Assembly: GCF_021917145.1 (NCBI RefSeq)
Contig: NC_061066.1
Span: 9,522,685 to 9,586,684, forward strand
From: Hypomesus transpacificus
Lineage: Eukaryota; Chordata; Actinopteri; Osmeriformes; Osmeridae
Length of the DNA stretch: 64,000 nucleotides
Direction of reading: 5' to 3'
A model generated the notes under the pieces. That model was not told the DNA's origin, searched no databases, and saw nothing but the letters and a program-made list of their open reading frames with translations. Shown in pieces: positions 12,056-23,700 of the stretch; positions within the stretch are counted from its first letter, which is position 1; each line of letters opens with the position of its first letter. A program made the translations under genes and the position numbers.

Positions 12056-12204
12056 GAACAAGGCCGGGGTCTCCGCCATGCCTTCCATGTGACGGAGCCA
12101 AGTCCCACGCCAACACAGGCTCCCTCAGCGGAGAAGACCTGGAAGACGAGTGGGAGGTGAACAAGGCCGGGGTCTCCGCCATGCCTTCCATGTGACGGAG
12201 CCCT
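12056..12204. repeat. Direct duplication of a 44-base block
   Basis: GAACAAGGCCGGGGTCTCCG followed by CCATGCCTTCCATGTGACGG AGCC occurs at 12056 and again at 12160, 104 bases apart. Confidence 0.9.
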
Positions 12205-12709
12205 CATATTGTGGAGCAAAAGTTATTTACGAGCGTGTTTCTGCAACTAAAAACATCTGTTCCTTAGGAGGAGGCGGCAATGAGGGAAGCAGAAAAGAAA
12301 AAAATGTTGCGTCAGTTCTTCCTAATTAGCCGTGTAGCTCGGGCTAATGGGCTAAATCTGCTACAACTAATGTTTTATGTAAATATATTCTGGAGTAGAA
12401 AGAAAAACTTACAACTTTTAAGTCACCTTTGGTGAAAACGGTTGAGAGGGAAGCTCTGTAAATGAAAATATGAACATAGATTAAATCCATTTAGGCCCAA
12501 ATACGTTTAGTTTAACTGTCCTATTTTCCTTTTGCATGGCTTCCCTCTCAACCATCCTCTCCTTGTGTCTCTGTAGACAGACCATCTCTGTAGACAGGCC
12601 ATCTCTGTAGACAGGCCCTCTCCCAGCCTCTACCTTTGTATCCCGTCGGCCAGGCAACCAACCCTCCATCTCCCTTCCAGAGGCTGTGGACAGGAGACAG
12701 CTGATAGGG

Positions 12710-12842
12710 TAATCAGCTGATAGGGTGATCAGCTGATAGGGTAATCAGCTGATAGGGTGATCAGCTGATAGGGTGATCAGCTGATAGGGTGATCAGCTGA
12801 TAGGGTGATCAGCTGATAAGGTGATCAGCTGATAGGGTGATC
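12710..12842. repeat. 16-bp repeat GATCAGCTGATAGGGT
   Basis: About 9 copies, alternating GTAATCAGCTG and GTGATCAGCTG at first, then homogenised. ATCAGCTGAT is itself a palindrome. Confidence 0.93.
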
Positions 12843-13579
12843 GTCTGCATGACTGGATATTATAAATCACTGTCACGCATCCATCATAATAAGGCACAGA
12901 CGGACACACCGTCAATACTCCAGAAAGTTATGGAATTATAGAAACCACCGTTTATTTGTTTAGTAAAGGTTTCTAATCTACATTTGTTAGGTTTAGAAAA
13001 ACCTAACAATTGAATCCTATCAAAAATGTGTATGATACCTTAAAATAAATAAATTGTTAGTTTTCAAATCACACCATGTATTTTCCATATCACACCCTCC
13101 CAGAGAATCAGTCCCAGATAAGGGCTTTTCCACGTTATTATTCCAGCAGTATTTATCTCTACACACACAAACTCTGTGGTCTGTTGTTGAAGTGTAAGAA
13201 GGAATGTTTGCTGTTACACATCTGCATCTGAAGGCTAAATCCTATCTGACACTGGGGAACCCAGAGTCTCATCGTAGAAATTGTTCCAAACTCCCACTCT
13301 TCACATCCTCTCTCCCACTGGGGGGAGAGGAGAGGGGGGAGGAGGTGGGGAGAAAGGAGGAGAGGAGGTGTTGGGGAGATAACTGCACCAGAGAGGAAAA
13401 GGACATTAGAGACAGAGGATGAGAGAGAAGAGGGTGGAACGAGGGAGGATGAAAAGGAGAGAAGACGGCAGAAGAGAGAGAAAGAGAAAGAGTGGTCGGA
13501 GGGAGAATGGGCAGAGGGAAATGTCTTCACTCCCTGTAAGGACTTCACTCTGAGAGAGTAGGCTTTTCCTACATAGCAG

Positions 13580-13862
13580 GGAGATACAGGCCTCTAGACA
13601 AGGACCCAGGACAGGGAGATACAGGCCTCCAGACAAGGACCCAGGACAGGGAGATACAGGCCTCCAGACAAGGACCCAGGACAGGGAGATACAGGCCTCC
13701 AGACAAGGACCCAGGTCAGGGAGATACAGGCCTCTAGACAAGGACCCAGGACAGGGAGATACAGGCCTCCAGACAAGGACCCAGGACAGGGAGATACAGG
13801 CCTCCGGACAAGGACCCAGGACAGGGAGATACGGGCCTCCAGACAAGGACCCAGGACAGGGG
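13580..13862. repeat. 35-bp minisatellite
   Basis: Eight copies of AGGGAGATACAGGCCTCCAG plus ACAAGGACCCAGGAC, with single-base variants. It lies about 0.5 kb upstream of prxl2c. Confidence 0.93.
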
Positions 13863-13999
13863 TTCGGGTGGGAGAGGACACTGGAGGCTTCTCTCCTTCC
13901 TGGTTCACAATAAAAATAAAACACGTTTCTATGTGGAATCCACACTGCCACTAAGTGGTTTGATGTAAGAATTGCATGTACATGTTTAAGTAGTTATGC

Positions 14000-14033
14000 C
14001 ATAGGTCAGCGCTTTAACAACGCCATCTAGAGG
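14000..14033 (-). repeat. Second copy of the CCAxxAGATGGC interspersed repeat
   Basis: This is the reverse complement match to 42796-42830. A related CCACCAAATGGCGG lies 40 bases downstream at 14072. It is about 370 bases upstream of the prxl2c start. Confidence 0.65.
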
Positions 14034-14396
14034 TTTACTGCGAGAACGTCACCTGTAATTCTTACATTATACCACCAAATGGCGGTATTGAAGCGCAATA
14101 ATGTCCATAATAAAAAGCGTAATAATGAAGAAAACAAATGTCCAACTCCGAATCGGGGAAATTAAAACGTGTTCAAAAGTTGAACGCACATTTATTTGGA
14201 GCCCGTGGATGGAGTGTTTTGGATGCTATAGAGATTTGAGACCGCAAGAAAATTTGCTGAATATCCACTCTGTGGCTGTGTTTACCTCGCTCCCTTGGCT
14301 GACCTGCAGACAGCTTCATCGGCAACTCCCCAAAATAGCATGCATGGGAAAGACGGCCTTGAAAGAATGTAGGCTATGCCTACTGTGTGCTGCACC

Positions 14397-16292
14397 ATGG
14401 CGACAGAAGCACCAATAACACAACAAATTACGACTGATCACCGGGAGAGGAAAATACCGTGTGTGATAATTCGTCTCGAGGAGATAGAGGACTGTTTAAT
14501 TTACAATCGACACGGGGTTTCTTTCCATTTCAAAGAATTATATCAAGAGAGAAAAGCAATCATTGTTTTTGTGCGGGTATGACACTTTTCCTGCTAATTT
14601 TTGGTATAGGAAACTTTTAACTTGAGACTAACATTAACGATAGACCCAAATGGATACCGCTACAATAAGTTCCCTGCCTTTAAAGCTGAATTATAGACAT
14701 GGAATAAAGATACACTAATAACACGTTTACCCAACTATAGTTGGGTGAAATCAGAGAGCTGAATGATTCTGATTGCAGTGGCGTAGCCAAAGCTTCTGTA
14801 AAGCGATTGTAAAACATTTGGTACAGGCAAACGCAAACGTAAAAAGGCTTCTAAAAAGTTTTAAGTAAGTAAGTTGTAATCAATTCCAACAGAACTTCCT
14901 GTGTTACACTTGCAAGGAATATGTCGACGACTTAAGCAGAATACCTCGAGACGTGTTGAAGGTGAGGTGAGACCTTGAGATGACGTTTGTCTTTGGTTGA
15001 TGATCGTCATTAATATAGTGTCAGTCATGCTTCATCATAAATGTATCTTTGATTTATTTATCCAGGAAGCTGGCGTTAGACTTGTTGTGATCGGACAATC
15101 GGCCCATAGACACATAGAGGTATCTTTTATATGCAGATCTGAACCATGTTATTTTGAGGACTATCCCTTTACTGGTGTCTTCTATGTTCCAGTCATTCTG
15201 CTCTTTGACTGGATACCCCTATGAAATATACGTGGACCCTGAGAGATGCATTTATAACAAGCTTGGTATGCAGCGAGGAGAAACCTTTATGGAATCTGGT
15301 AAGGAAACGATTTGACTGACGATATACCGCACAAAGAAATGAGTTCTGAATACTACAGAAGTTATTAGAATGCAATTGTCAGTGTTGTAAAAATGTTGAA
15401 TGAATCTCTCTTTTTCTGTGTGTATGGTGTTGATCTTTGTGTGATGGTCTCTGTGTGTGGTATTTTTCTGTGCGTGTGTGTATGTGATGTGGGTGGTATC
15501 TGTGTGTCTGCCTGTCTGTGTCCGCCTGTCTGTGTGTTTGCCTGTCTGCCTGTCTGTGTGTCTGCCTGTCTGTGTCTGCCTGTCTGTGTGTGTGTCTGCC
15601 TGTCTGTGTGTCTGTCTGTCTGTGTGTCTGTCTGTGTGTCTACCTGTCTGTGTGCTACCTGTCTGTGGGTCTGCCTGTCTGTGTGTGTGTCTGCCTGTCT
15701 GTGTGTGTCTGCCTGTCTGTGTGTGTGTCTCCCGTCTGTCTACCTGCTGTCTGCCTGTCTGTGTGTCTGCCTGTCTGTGTGTCTACCTGCTATCTACCTG
15801 CTGTGCCTGTCTGTGTGTCTGCCTGTCTGTGTGTCTACCTGTCTGTGTGCAGCCCCCCCAAGCCCTCACGTGAAGTCCAGTATGTTGGTGGGTCACATGA
15901 GGAGCTTGTGGAGAGCCGTGGTCAGCCCAGCCTTTGACTTCCAGGGTGACCCCCTCCAGCAGGGGGGGGTCCTTATAGCCGGCCCAGGTGACATGCCAGC
16001 TCACACTATCACCTACAGTCCTAAGACACATACACATGTTGAACATAGAGCAGAACATCGAGGGTCAGAAGTGCAGGGTTCTAAAAGTGTTTTGGTGGTC
16101 AGTCATGTCACTTCCTGTGTCACGTTACTCCTTCCTGTGTTGTGTGTGTTTCTGACTGCAGGCTCTGAGGTCCACTTCGCCCATTTGGACATGAACCGTC
16201 TGGACCACATGCCCATTGCCTGGATGCTGCAGCTGGCTGGAGTGCAGGAGACTCTGGACATCAGTGACAAGCCCAGGATCCTCCATGTGTAG
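14397..16292 (+). CDS. prxl2c: Peroxiredoxin-like 2C (AhpC/TSA antioxidant domain, AAED1)
   Basis: Six exons are read by eye: 14397-14576, 14893-14961, 15066-15119, 15193-15298, 15853-15987 and 16162-16292. All have GT-AG borders and agreeing phases, giving 224 residues (human about 226). The protein has a thioredoxin-like AhpC/TSA fold. The FLCYTCKEY motif (Cys64-x-x-Cys67) sits at the expected redox position at the start of exon 2. IYVDPER, LGMQRGE, a SLWRAV..FDFQGDP..QGG block and the C-terminal RLDHMPI...ILHV match the PRXL2C family. In mammals the protein is linked to glycolysis and ERK/AKT signalling; its enzyme activity is poorly defined. The start is the ATG of MATEAPITQ, just before a conserved N-terminal region. 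Intron 4 is filled with a CTGCCTGTCTGTGTGT-type repeat. cdc14b follows on the same strand, the same neighbours as in human 9q22. The related PRXL2A/B families are less likely because of the C-terminal match. Confidence 0.94.
15485..15850. repeat. CTGCCTGTCTGTGTGT array, prxl2c intron 4
   Basis: An irregular 12-20-base repeat fills the intron up to the exon 5 acceptor at 15852. Cys/Val/Leu-rich open frames over it are artefacts. Confidence 0.92.
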
Positions 16293-16447
16293 CATCCTTG
16301 TAGTCTGGGCTTGACTGTGTAGCACTCTTATTGGCCTGATCTGACTTGGCTGCTTGTGTCTGGGTTGTAGTCTGGCCTGGCCTGGCCTGCTTGTGTCTAG
16401 GTTCTGGCCTGGCGTCAGTGATGCCAGGGGTTTAGCTCTGGTCAGCT

Positions 16448-16530
16448 GTGTTTACATTTAGTCATTTAGCACACTCTTATCCAGTCATTTAGCACACTCT
16501 TATCCAGAGCGACTTACAGTAAGTATTCTT
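16448..16530 (-). mobile_element. Inverted SINE tail copy, partly duplicated
   Basis: Reverse-complement reading gives CTTACTGTAAGTCGCTCTGG and ATAAGAGTGTGCTAAATGAC, the tail of the SINE at 8342. GTCATTTAGCACACTCTTAT occurs twice in tandem. Confidence 0.75.
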
Positions 16531-17139
16531 ACTATGTGTATTTGCTGGTTATCTGATATTTTCAAGTTGAACTTTCACAAATGATTGAATATGATTTAAT
16601 GCCAAAAGGAGGATGTATTTTTTTATATCTAGAATGAATGGCGGAATTACCAAACAAATAATGTACATGTTGTCATCATTTTGCCATCATCTCTAGTTGT
16701 TAGTGTCCTGGAGTCTATGAGCAGCATTCTCCTGGTGCTATGTCGTCACTGCCCTTCACACAACATTGATCCTGTTCCTATGTCGACCTGCTTTATCAGG
16801 CTAAAGGATCCTTATTAGGGTTCATGGACAAGCAGGAGGAGAGAGAGAGGGGCGGCCGAACAAGTAGCTTACGTCACAGGCTGGGGATACAGAAACTTGC
16901 CCTGCGCTGAGACGTCACCATTAGAAAAACTGCTACCGGGAACATAGCCTACACTCTCTCTCTCATATACACACACACACAGAGACACACACACACACAG
17001 ACACACATACAGCTGCTCCCCATATCACGCACCAGCAGAAGAACCAGCGGGATGTCGAATTGAAGCTCTTTTCCGCGCTCAGCGCTAGAGATCCCGCCAC
17101 TCTATTTGGAAGTGTTCACCATGCATGCATAAAGCGAGG

Positions 17140-17245
17140 ATGAAGCGCAAAAGCGAGAGGAGGCGGCTCGAGTCAAGGAAAAAACGCTGTGCAGCTAAGA
17201 GCTTAGAGGCGGAGCCAAAGTCCGACATTTACATAACTATAACAG
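17140..17245 (+). other. cdc14b: cdc14b alternative first coding exon A (basic N-terminus)
   Basis: This exon encodes [16 protein letters not shown] followed by about 19 residues and ends in phase 1 at a GTAAG donor. The basic start matches mammalian CDC14B, where the N-terminal region directs nucleolar localisation. This isoform should therefore be nucleolar (inference). It adds 20 residues relative to exon B. Confidence 0.85.
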
Positions 17246-20200
17246 GTAAGACTGCGGAACGAACCTGTAAACTCCGCGCACGGCCTGGCAGCGGTGTTTG
17301 CTTAGCCAGTGTGTGTGGCTACAGATTATTTACGATACACCAACAGTTCATAATTTTCATCTTTTTGATCTAAAATGGCGACACCATCTGTTACTGTTGG
17401 TTAGTACAAGTGCTCATTTAAATTGTCCACGGGACCACGTAGCCTACTCATTTATGTTGCTTGCTGCACTGGTGGTTGAGGACTGATTGCCTGTCGCTAG
17501 CATCTTGGACATTGTTGCCCAGAGGAAACACTTATTTTGTCATTATTGAGTTTGGCTTAGTTGACGTGGCAACATAAACTGCAGCATTGCAGTGGTTCTG
17601 TTGACATCGACGAAGGCCTAAAATGGGGCCCATGACGTGCACTGACCGTTCACAAAATATTTACTGTCAAACCAATCTCGTTTAAAACTTTGGCTGTGCT
17701 CGGGAATCGCGAGAACTACAAAGAGTTCTGACGGGAAGGGATACTAGTTTCCTATTGGCCAAGCGACGCAATTCTCCTAGCAACGGCTCGGGCAACCTTC
17801 CAATTAGAATGTCGTATATCTCCCGATGCAGAACTTTAAAAACGCTAGAACGAGAAAACGGGTGATTGACGTGTCTACCGTACAATAGAATCGCGTCCTC
17901 TTTTCTTCGAGCCAATAGCGTAGCGCGATTGTTACTATGACTCGATGGGCGGACCCCTAGAGTTTTCGTCCAAACTCATTTTGAGCACAGTGCGCACCTT
18001 CCGTGCTGGGCTGTAAACACTTATTTTCGTAGCCTAGGAAGCTGTAGTTTTTGGTCCGATTGTCTAAAATCAGTGTTTACGATTTAAAGATAAACAGGAC
18101 GAATCCAGATCAGTAGTTTAATAAGTTATAGAGCTTCCTGAAGAAGGTTTTTCTCCACAACTTCGAGTGCGTAGTTGAGTTGTACTTGTGATTGTGCATT
18201 GATTGGAGCTTTTCCACTGCAAGGCTCCTAGACAATACTTAAGGGCTGCATGTCTTTGATGTTTACAGTTGGCTAAAGTCGCTATCAAAATGACTGAGGA
18301 CTATATTACAAGTAAAAGCATTGAATTAATAAAAGGTAAGTGTCTATTCTTAAAACCAATCTGCCCTTCGTCGTCAAAAAAGCAAAAAGCACTTAAAAGA
18401 AAAGGATGGTCGTAGTTAGCTAGCTGAGTGTGTTGCAAGAGAAAGGACATTATTCATCGGGGGCATCTCTGTTAATGAGATTCAAACTTAAACAAAGATG
18501 GCACATGTTGTTTTTTTCCCCTTCTCATTGCACACACTTATTTGTTTGTATCTGTTAGCTTGTCCGCGTCTGCTTCTGTCACATCCGCATGCTTTCGTCT
18601 GCTCCTGCAGGTCAACTCTATTTTGCCATCCTGCCCCAGAAGACCAGAAGTACTTGCGAAAGACACTGCTTCTGCATAGACGATGAGCTGTCCTACGAGA
18701 AGTAAGTTGTTATGACAGGCTACGTTGTTACCCAGTTGCAATCGTCCAAGATGGTGTGTTTTCCTAAAGACTTGGCCACTGCCCACAACTTTGAAGGGTG
18801 TGCGTTTACGCTTGACAACGGTAGGCAAGCATTGATTTAGTCTTTATCTGTGGCGATAAAAAACTTAGAGAACAAGTTGGGACATGCACCCAGGGCCAAG
18901 TGCTGTCTGCAAATCTCCACGATAAGCAAAGAGTAATAAATCATATAGTAGAACAAAACAAAAGTAATTTATAGTAAACGCACCATGTATTAAACTAGCT
19001 GAATGCCGACTCATGCATCATGCGGCATCACTGTTTGATGACTAAGGTGTATTTGAGAGTTTGCAGAGCGTGTGTTTAAGAGTCTGCAGAGCGTGTGTTT
19101 AACAGTCTGCAGAGCGTGTGTTTAAGAGTCTGCAGAGCGTGTGTTTAAGAGTCTGCAGAGCGTGTGTTTAAGAGTCTGCAGAGCGTGTGTTTAAGAGTCT
19201 GCAGAGCGTGTAACAGACTCCTGGTGTGTTCTTCTAGCTTCTACGCGGACTTTGGACCTCTCAACCTGGCCATGTTTTATCGCTTCTGTTGCAAGCTGAC
19301 AAAGAAGCTGAAGGTATGCCCAGCCAATCACCTCTCACCCACAGAGCCATCGATCCTGGTAATCCTAACCAAACAGTTGGTGTCTCATCTCTGCAGCAGT
19401 TTCGGTTTTTGGACGAGTGTATCGAAGCTGCATTACAAAAGGGTTTCACCTTGTCCCACCTCTGCTGCAGAGATGGGACAAGGTGAAACCTTTTTGTAAT
19501 GCAGCTTCGATACACTCGTCCATACAAGCCAAGCTTATCAACAACGTAACACTATTCCTCAGTTCATAACAGTTCCTAAACATTTCACTTCAGAGAGCCT
19601 CCATGTGTTAGCACTCTGGGCTGTATGGATGTGTGTCAGTTGCCGTTCCCCTCCTGACTGTCTCTCCCTTGCGTCTTGGCCAGTCCTTCTCCCTGGCCAA
19701 GAAGAAGATCATCTTCTACACCTGCGGAGACCAGAAGAAGCAAGCTAACGCGGCCTATCTCATCGGCTCGTACGCGGTAAGCGAACCGCCCGGGCCGCGC
19801 CAGCCTCACACTCCAGCTGAAGGCTGCTGAAGGCTGCTGAAGGCTGCACGCTGCTGATAAACACAGCCTGTTTCTGGACTCTGATCAACAGAATACTGTT
19901 AGAACTCTGCACTTCTGATACTATTCTGCTGTACGTTCTGTGTGTGCTGTTTGTTTGTCGCTTGGATGAAAGTGCCTGCTTGCTGAGTGAATTGTGATGA
20001 GTCTAGGGGAGGAGGGATGAGTCTAGGGGAGTAGGGATGAGTCTAGGGGGGGAGGGATGAGTCTAGGGGTGGAGGGATGAGTCTAGGGGAGATGGGATGA
20101 GTCTAGGGGAGATGGCATGAGTCTAGGGGAGATGGCATGAGTCTAGGGGAGGATGGATGAGTCTAGGGGAGGAGGGATGAGTCTAGGGGAGATGGCATGA

Positions 20201-20760
20201 GTCTAGGGGAGGAGGGGATGAGTCTAGGGAAGGAGAGATGAGTCTAGGGGAGATGGGATGAGTCTAGGGGAGTTGACTGTTGACTTCTAAACTGTGTTGG
20301 TCCAGGTGATGCACCTGCAGATGAGCCCAGAAGAGACCTACAGCCTGCTTGTGTCCAGGAACTCCACCTACCTTCCCTTCAGGTAAATGCTCACAGGACA
20401 CTCCTGCACACACGTGCACTTTCTGTGTTTAGCTTGTTTCGGTTTTTATTTCAAGTACAAACTATGCAACTGCTTTTACCAAACCAGAATTCATTATGAA
20501 TTGTGTTCATTTTTATTTTGTTTACAGAGATGCCTCTTTTGGCACCTGCCTGTACAACCTTAACATCCTGGACTGTCTCCGAGCCATTCACAAGGTAAGG
20601 CAGATCACCAGACACTTCTCAATCTGTAGCTAGTCAGAAACCATCACGTCTCCACACCATCATGTCTCCTAATGATGTGTTCTCCAGGCGTTGCAGTTTG
20701 GCTGGCTGGACTTCTCCAAGTTTGACGTGGAGGAGTACGAGCACTACGAGGTAACAGTGA

Positions 20761-20792
<32 letters not shown>

Positions 20793-23700
20793 TTCAGAGT
20801 GCCGGACTTTCTGGGTTCCCTGTGTTGCAGAGAGCGGAGAATGGAGACTTCAACTGGATCATCCCCGGGAAGTTCCTGGCCTTCAGTGGCCCTCACCCCA
20901 AAAGCAAGATGGAGAATGGTGGGTGGCCTGGCCTGGCAGCGTCTCTGTTGTGTCATGAGTCTGGACTGGAGTTGGTCATTCTGGTCCAGAGGGCCCAGCT
21001 GGACCTGGGTCACCCATGGATCTTTCCACTGTTTCCATGACAATCGCAAAACAGAAACCTCATTTTAGTTTCCTAAACATTTTAGTTTACAAAATTGTGA
21101 TTTTATAAATACAGGTGGACCAATAGTTTCCCACACAATTACATGCCTTTAAGGCATGTCAACTGTTTCAGAGAGAGACAAAGATAAACATATTCACCAT
21201 AAACTGCTCAGAGTTCTGTTAAGTTAGCGAGGTAGGATTGCCATGACAACCAGCCTGGTTAAAACGTGTTTCTGAAGGAGAGCTCCTTTTCCTTTCTGTC
21301 TTATCTTCCCTTCTCTTTTATTCTCTTCCCTCCCCCCTTCTCTCCCCCACCTCCCTCCCTCTTCCCTCCCTTCCTCCCCCCAGGCTACCCCCTCCATGCT
21401 CCAGAGGCTTACTTCCCTTACTTCAGGAAACACAACGTCACAACTATCGTCCGGCTCAACAAGAAGATGTACGAAGCCAAGCGCTTCGCGGCCGCCGGGT
21501 TCCAGCACCACGACCTGTTCTTCGTGGACGGCAGCACGCCCACCGATGCCATCGTCCGCCGCTTCCTCAATATTTGCGAGAACGCAGAGGGAGTCATCGC
21601 CGTCCACTGCAAAGGTGACGACACACCCTGTAGTCCAGGCCACATACAGTTTGTAGAACATACTACATCAGAAGATATTCTCAGCCCAGTGTTAAGTAAC
21701 CACATCTCATCTTCCAGGCACAGTGTAACAGTGTCTCTGTGTTTCAGCTGGTCTGGGCAGAACGGGGACTCTGATTGGCTGCTACATGATGAAGCACTAC
21801 CATGTGAGTGCGGCCGAGGCGATCGCCTGGATACGGATCTGCCGCCCCGGCTCCGTCATCGGGCCACAGCAGAACTTTGTGGAGGAGTGAGTCTCCCTGC
21901 GCCGTGCATGTCCTCTCCAGCCCTGCGCCGTGCATGTCCTCTCCAGCCATGCGCCGTGCATGTCCTCTCCAGCCCCGCCCGTAACCAGGCCCCGTATCCA
22001 GGCCCTGTATCCAGGCCCTGTATCCAGGCCCCGTATCCAGGCCCCGTATACAGGCCCCGTATCCAGGCCCTGTATCCAGGCCCCGTATCCAGGCCCCGTA
22101 TACAGGCCCCGTATCCAGGCCCCGTATCCAGGCCCCGTATCCAGGCCTCGTAACCAGCCCCGTAACCAGGCCCCGTAACCAGGCCCAAGTTCTAGTGAGG
22201 CCCAATCACAGATGGATATAATCAGCTCTGTGACATCTTCAGTGGAAATTTGGAGCATTGCCATATTTAAGTATGCAGGTGTTCCTCCAACTAGCATTGT
22301 ATCCGTAACCATGGCTGTTAGTCTCTAAGCTCATCCATTAAAAACCAAACTGCCCTGTTCACATGGTCTTCGGATGTGTTAAGAAGGGTACTTTGGGATC
22401 ATACTGGTGTTGGATTGGACCAAGAACATGGTGTCCTCCCATGATGCACTGCAGGCAGCAGAGGAGAGAGTGTTCACATCTGGCTTGTTCTCCCATGATG
22501 CACTGCAGGCAGCAGAGGAGAGAGTGTTCACATCTGGCTTGTTCTCCCATGATGCACTGCAGGCAGCAGAGGAGAGAGTGTTCACATCTGGCTTGTTCTC
22601 CCATGATGCACTGCAGGCAGCAGAGCAGCCTGTGGGCGGAGGGAGACGTGTTCCAGGAGAAGGTGCTGGGCGAGCGAGAGAACGGCAGGACGGCGGTCAC
22701 ACGGATCCTGTCGGGGGTTGATGACATCACCATCACTGGGAGCAACAAGAACTGGTCGCCCCAGAGAGAGGAGGACTTGGTGGGTGCTCGCAGAGCCGAG
22801 TTCAGATGGTGACACTCTTTCCCCCCCTGCAGCGAATAGCTATTGGGAGGCAGGGTGTGAGAGTTGGTTGGCGAAGTGACTTGCGTAGGTCGTCGTCACC
22901 GTATCTTTAAAACCCAAGATGTTCTCTGCACTTCCTGGTTTGACGTGTCCCCCCCTGTCTGTGTTGTCTGGTCAGTACAACGAGGAGGACGAGAGGAACA
23001 GTCTCACGCAGGGGGACAAGCTGCGGGCGCTGAAGAGCAAGAGGCAGGCTAGGGTCTCCACAGGATCCCTGTCGTAAGTGGCCCGGAAACTACATTTCCC
23101 ACAATGCATCACAGCTTATTTGGGCTCAGTGCTGAAATAAGCCACCCTGTGTCCCTCCCTCCCCTCTCCCGGCCCAGCCTCCATCTCCCGGCCCAGCCTC
23201 CCCTCTCCCGGCCCAGCCTCCCTCCCTCCCCTCTCCTGGCCCAGCCTCCCCTCTCCTGGCCCAGCCTCCCTCCCCTCTCCTGGCCCAGCCTCCCTCCCTC
23301 CCCTCTCCTGGCCCAGCCTCCCTCCCTCCCCTCTCCTGGCCCAGCCTCCCTCCCTCCCCTCTCCTGGCCCAGCCTCCCTCCCTCCCCTCTCCCGGCCCAG
23401 CCTCCATCTCCCGGCCCAGCCTCCCCTCTCCCGGCCCAGCCTCCCTCCCTCCCCTCTCCTGGCCCAGCCTCCCCTCTCCTGGCCCAGCCTCCCTCCCCTC
23501 TCCTGGCCCAGCCTCCCTCCCTCCCCTCTCCTGGCCCAGCCTCCCTCCCCTCTCCCGGCCCAGCCTCCCTCCCCTCTCCCGGCCCAGCCTCCCTCCCCTC
23601 TCCCGGCCCAGCCTCCCTCCCCTCTCCCGGCCCAGCCTCCCTCCCCTCTCCCGGCCCAGCCTCCCTCCCCTCTCCCGGCCCAGCCTCCCTCCCTCCCCTC

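Noticed and set aside
13159-13548. Open frames around 13.2-13.5 kb
   Set aside because: Low-complexity purine tract, no similarity or splice structure.
15393-15873. Cys/Val/Leu-rich protein
   Set aside because: This is the CTGCCTGTCTGTGTGT repeat of prxl2c intron 4; only 15853 onward is coding.
17682-17915. Minus-strand frame of 77 codons upstream of cdc14b exon B
   Set aside because: It has no recognisable family and overlaps the CCAAT-rich candidate promoter.
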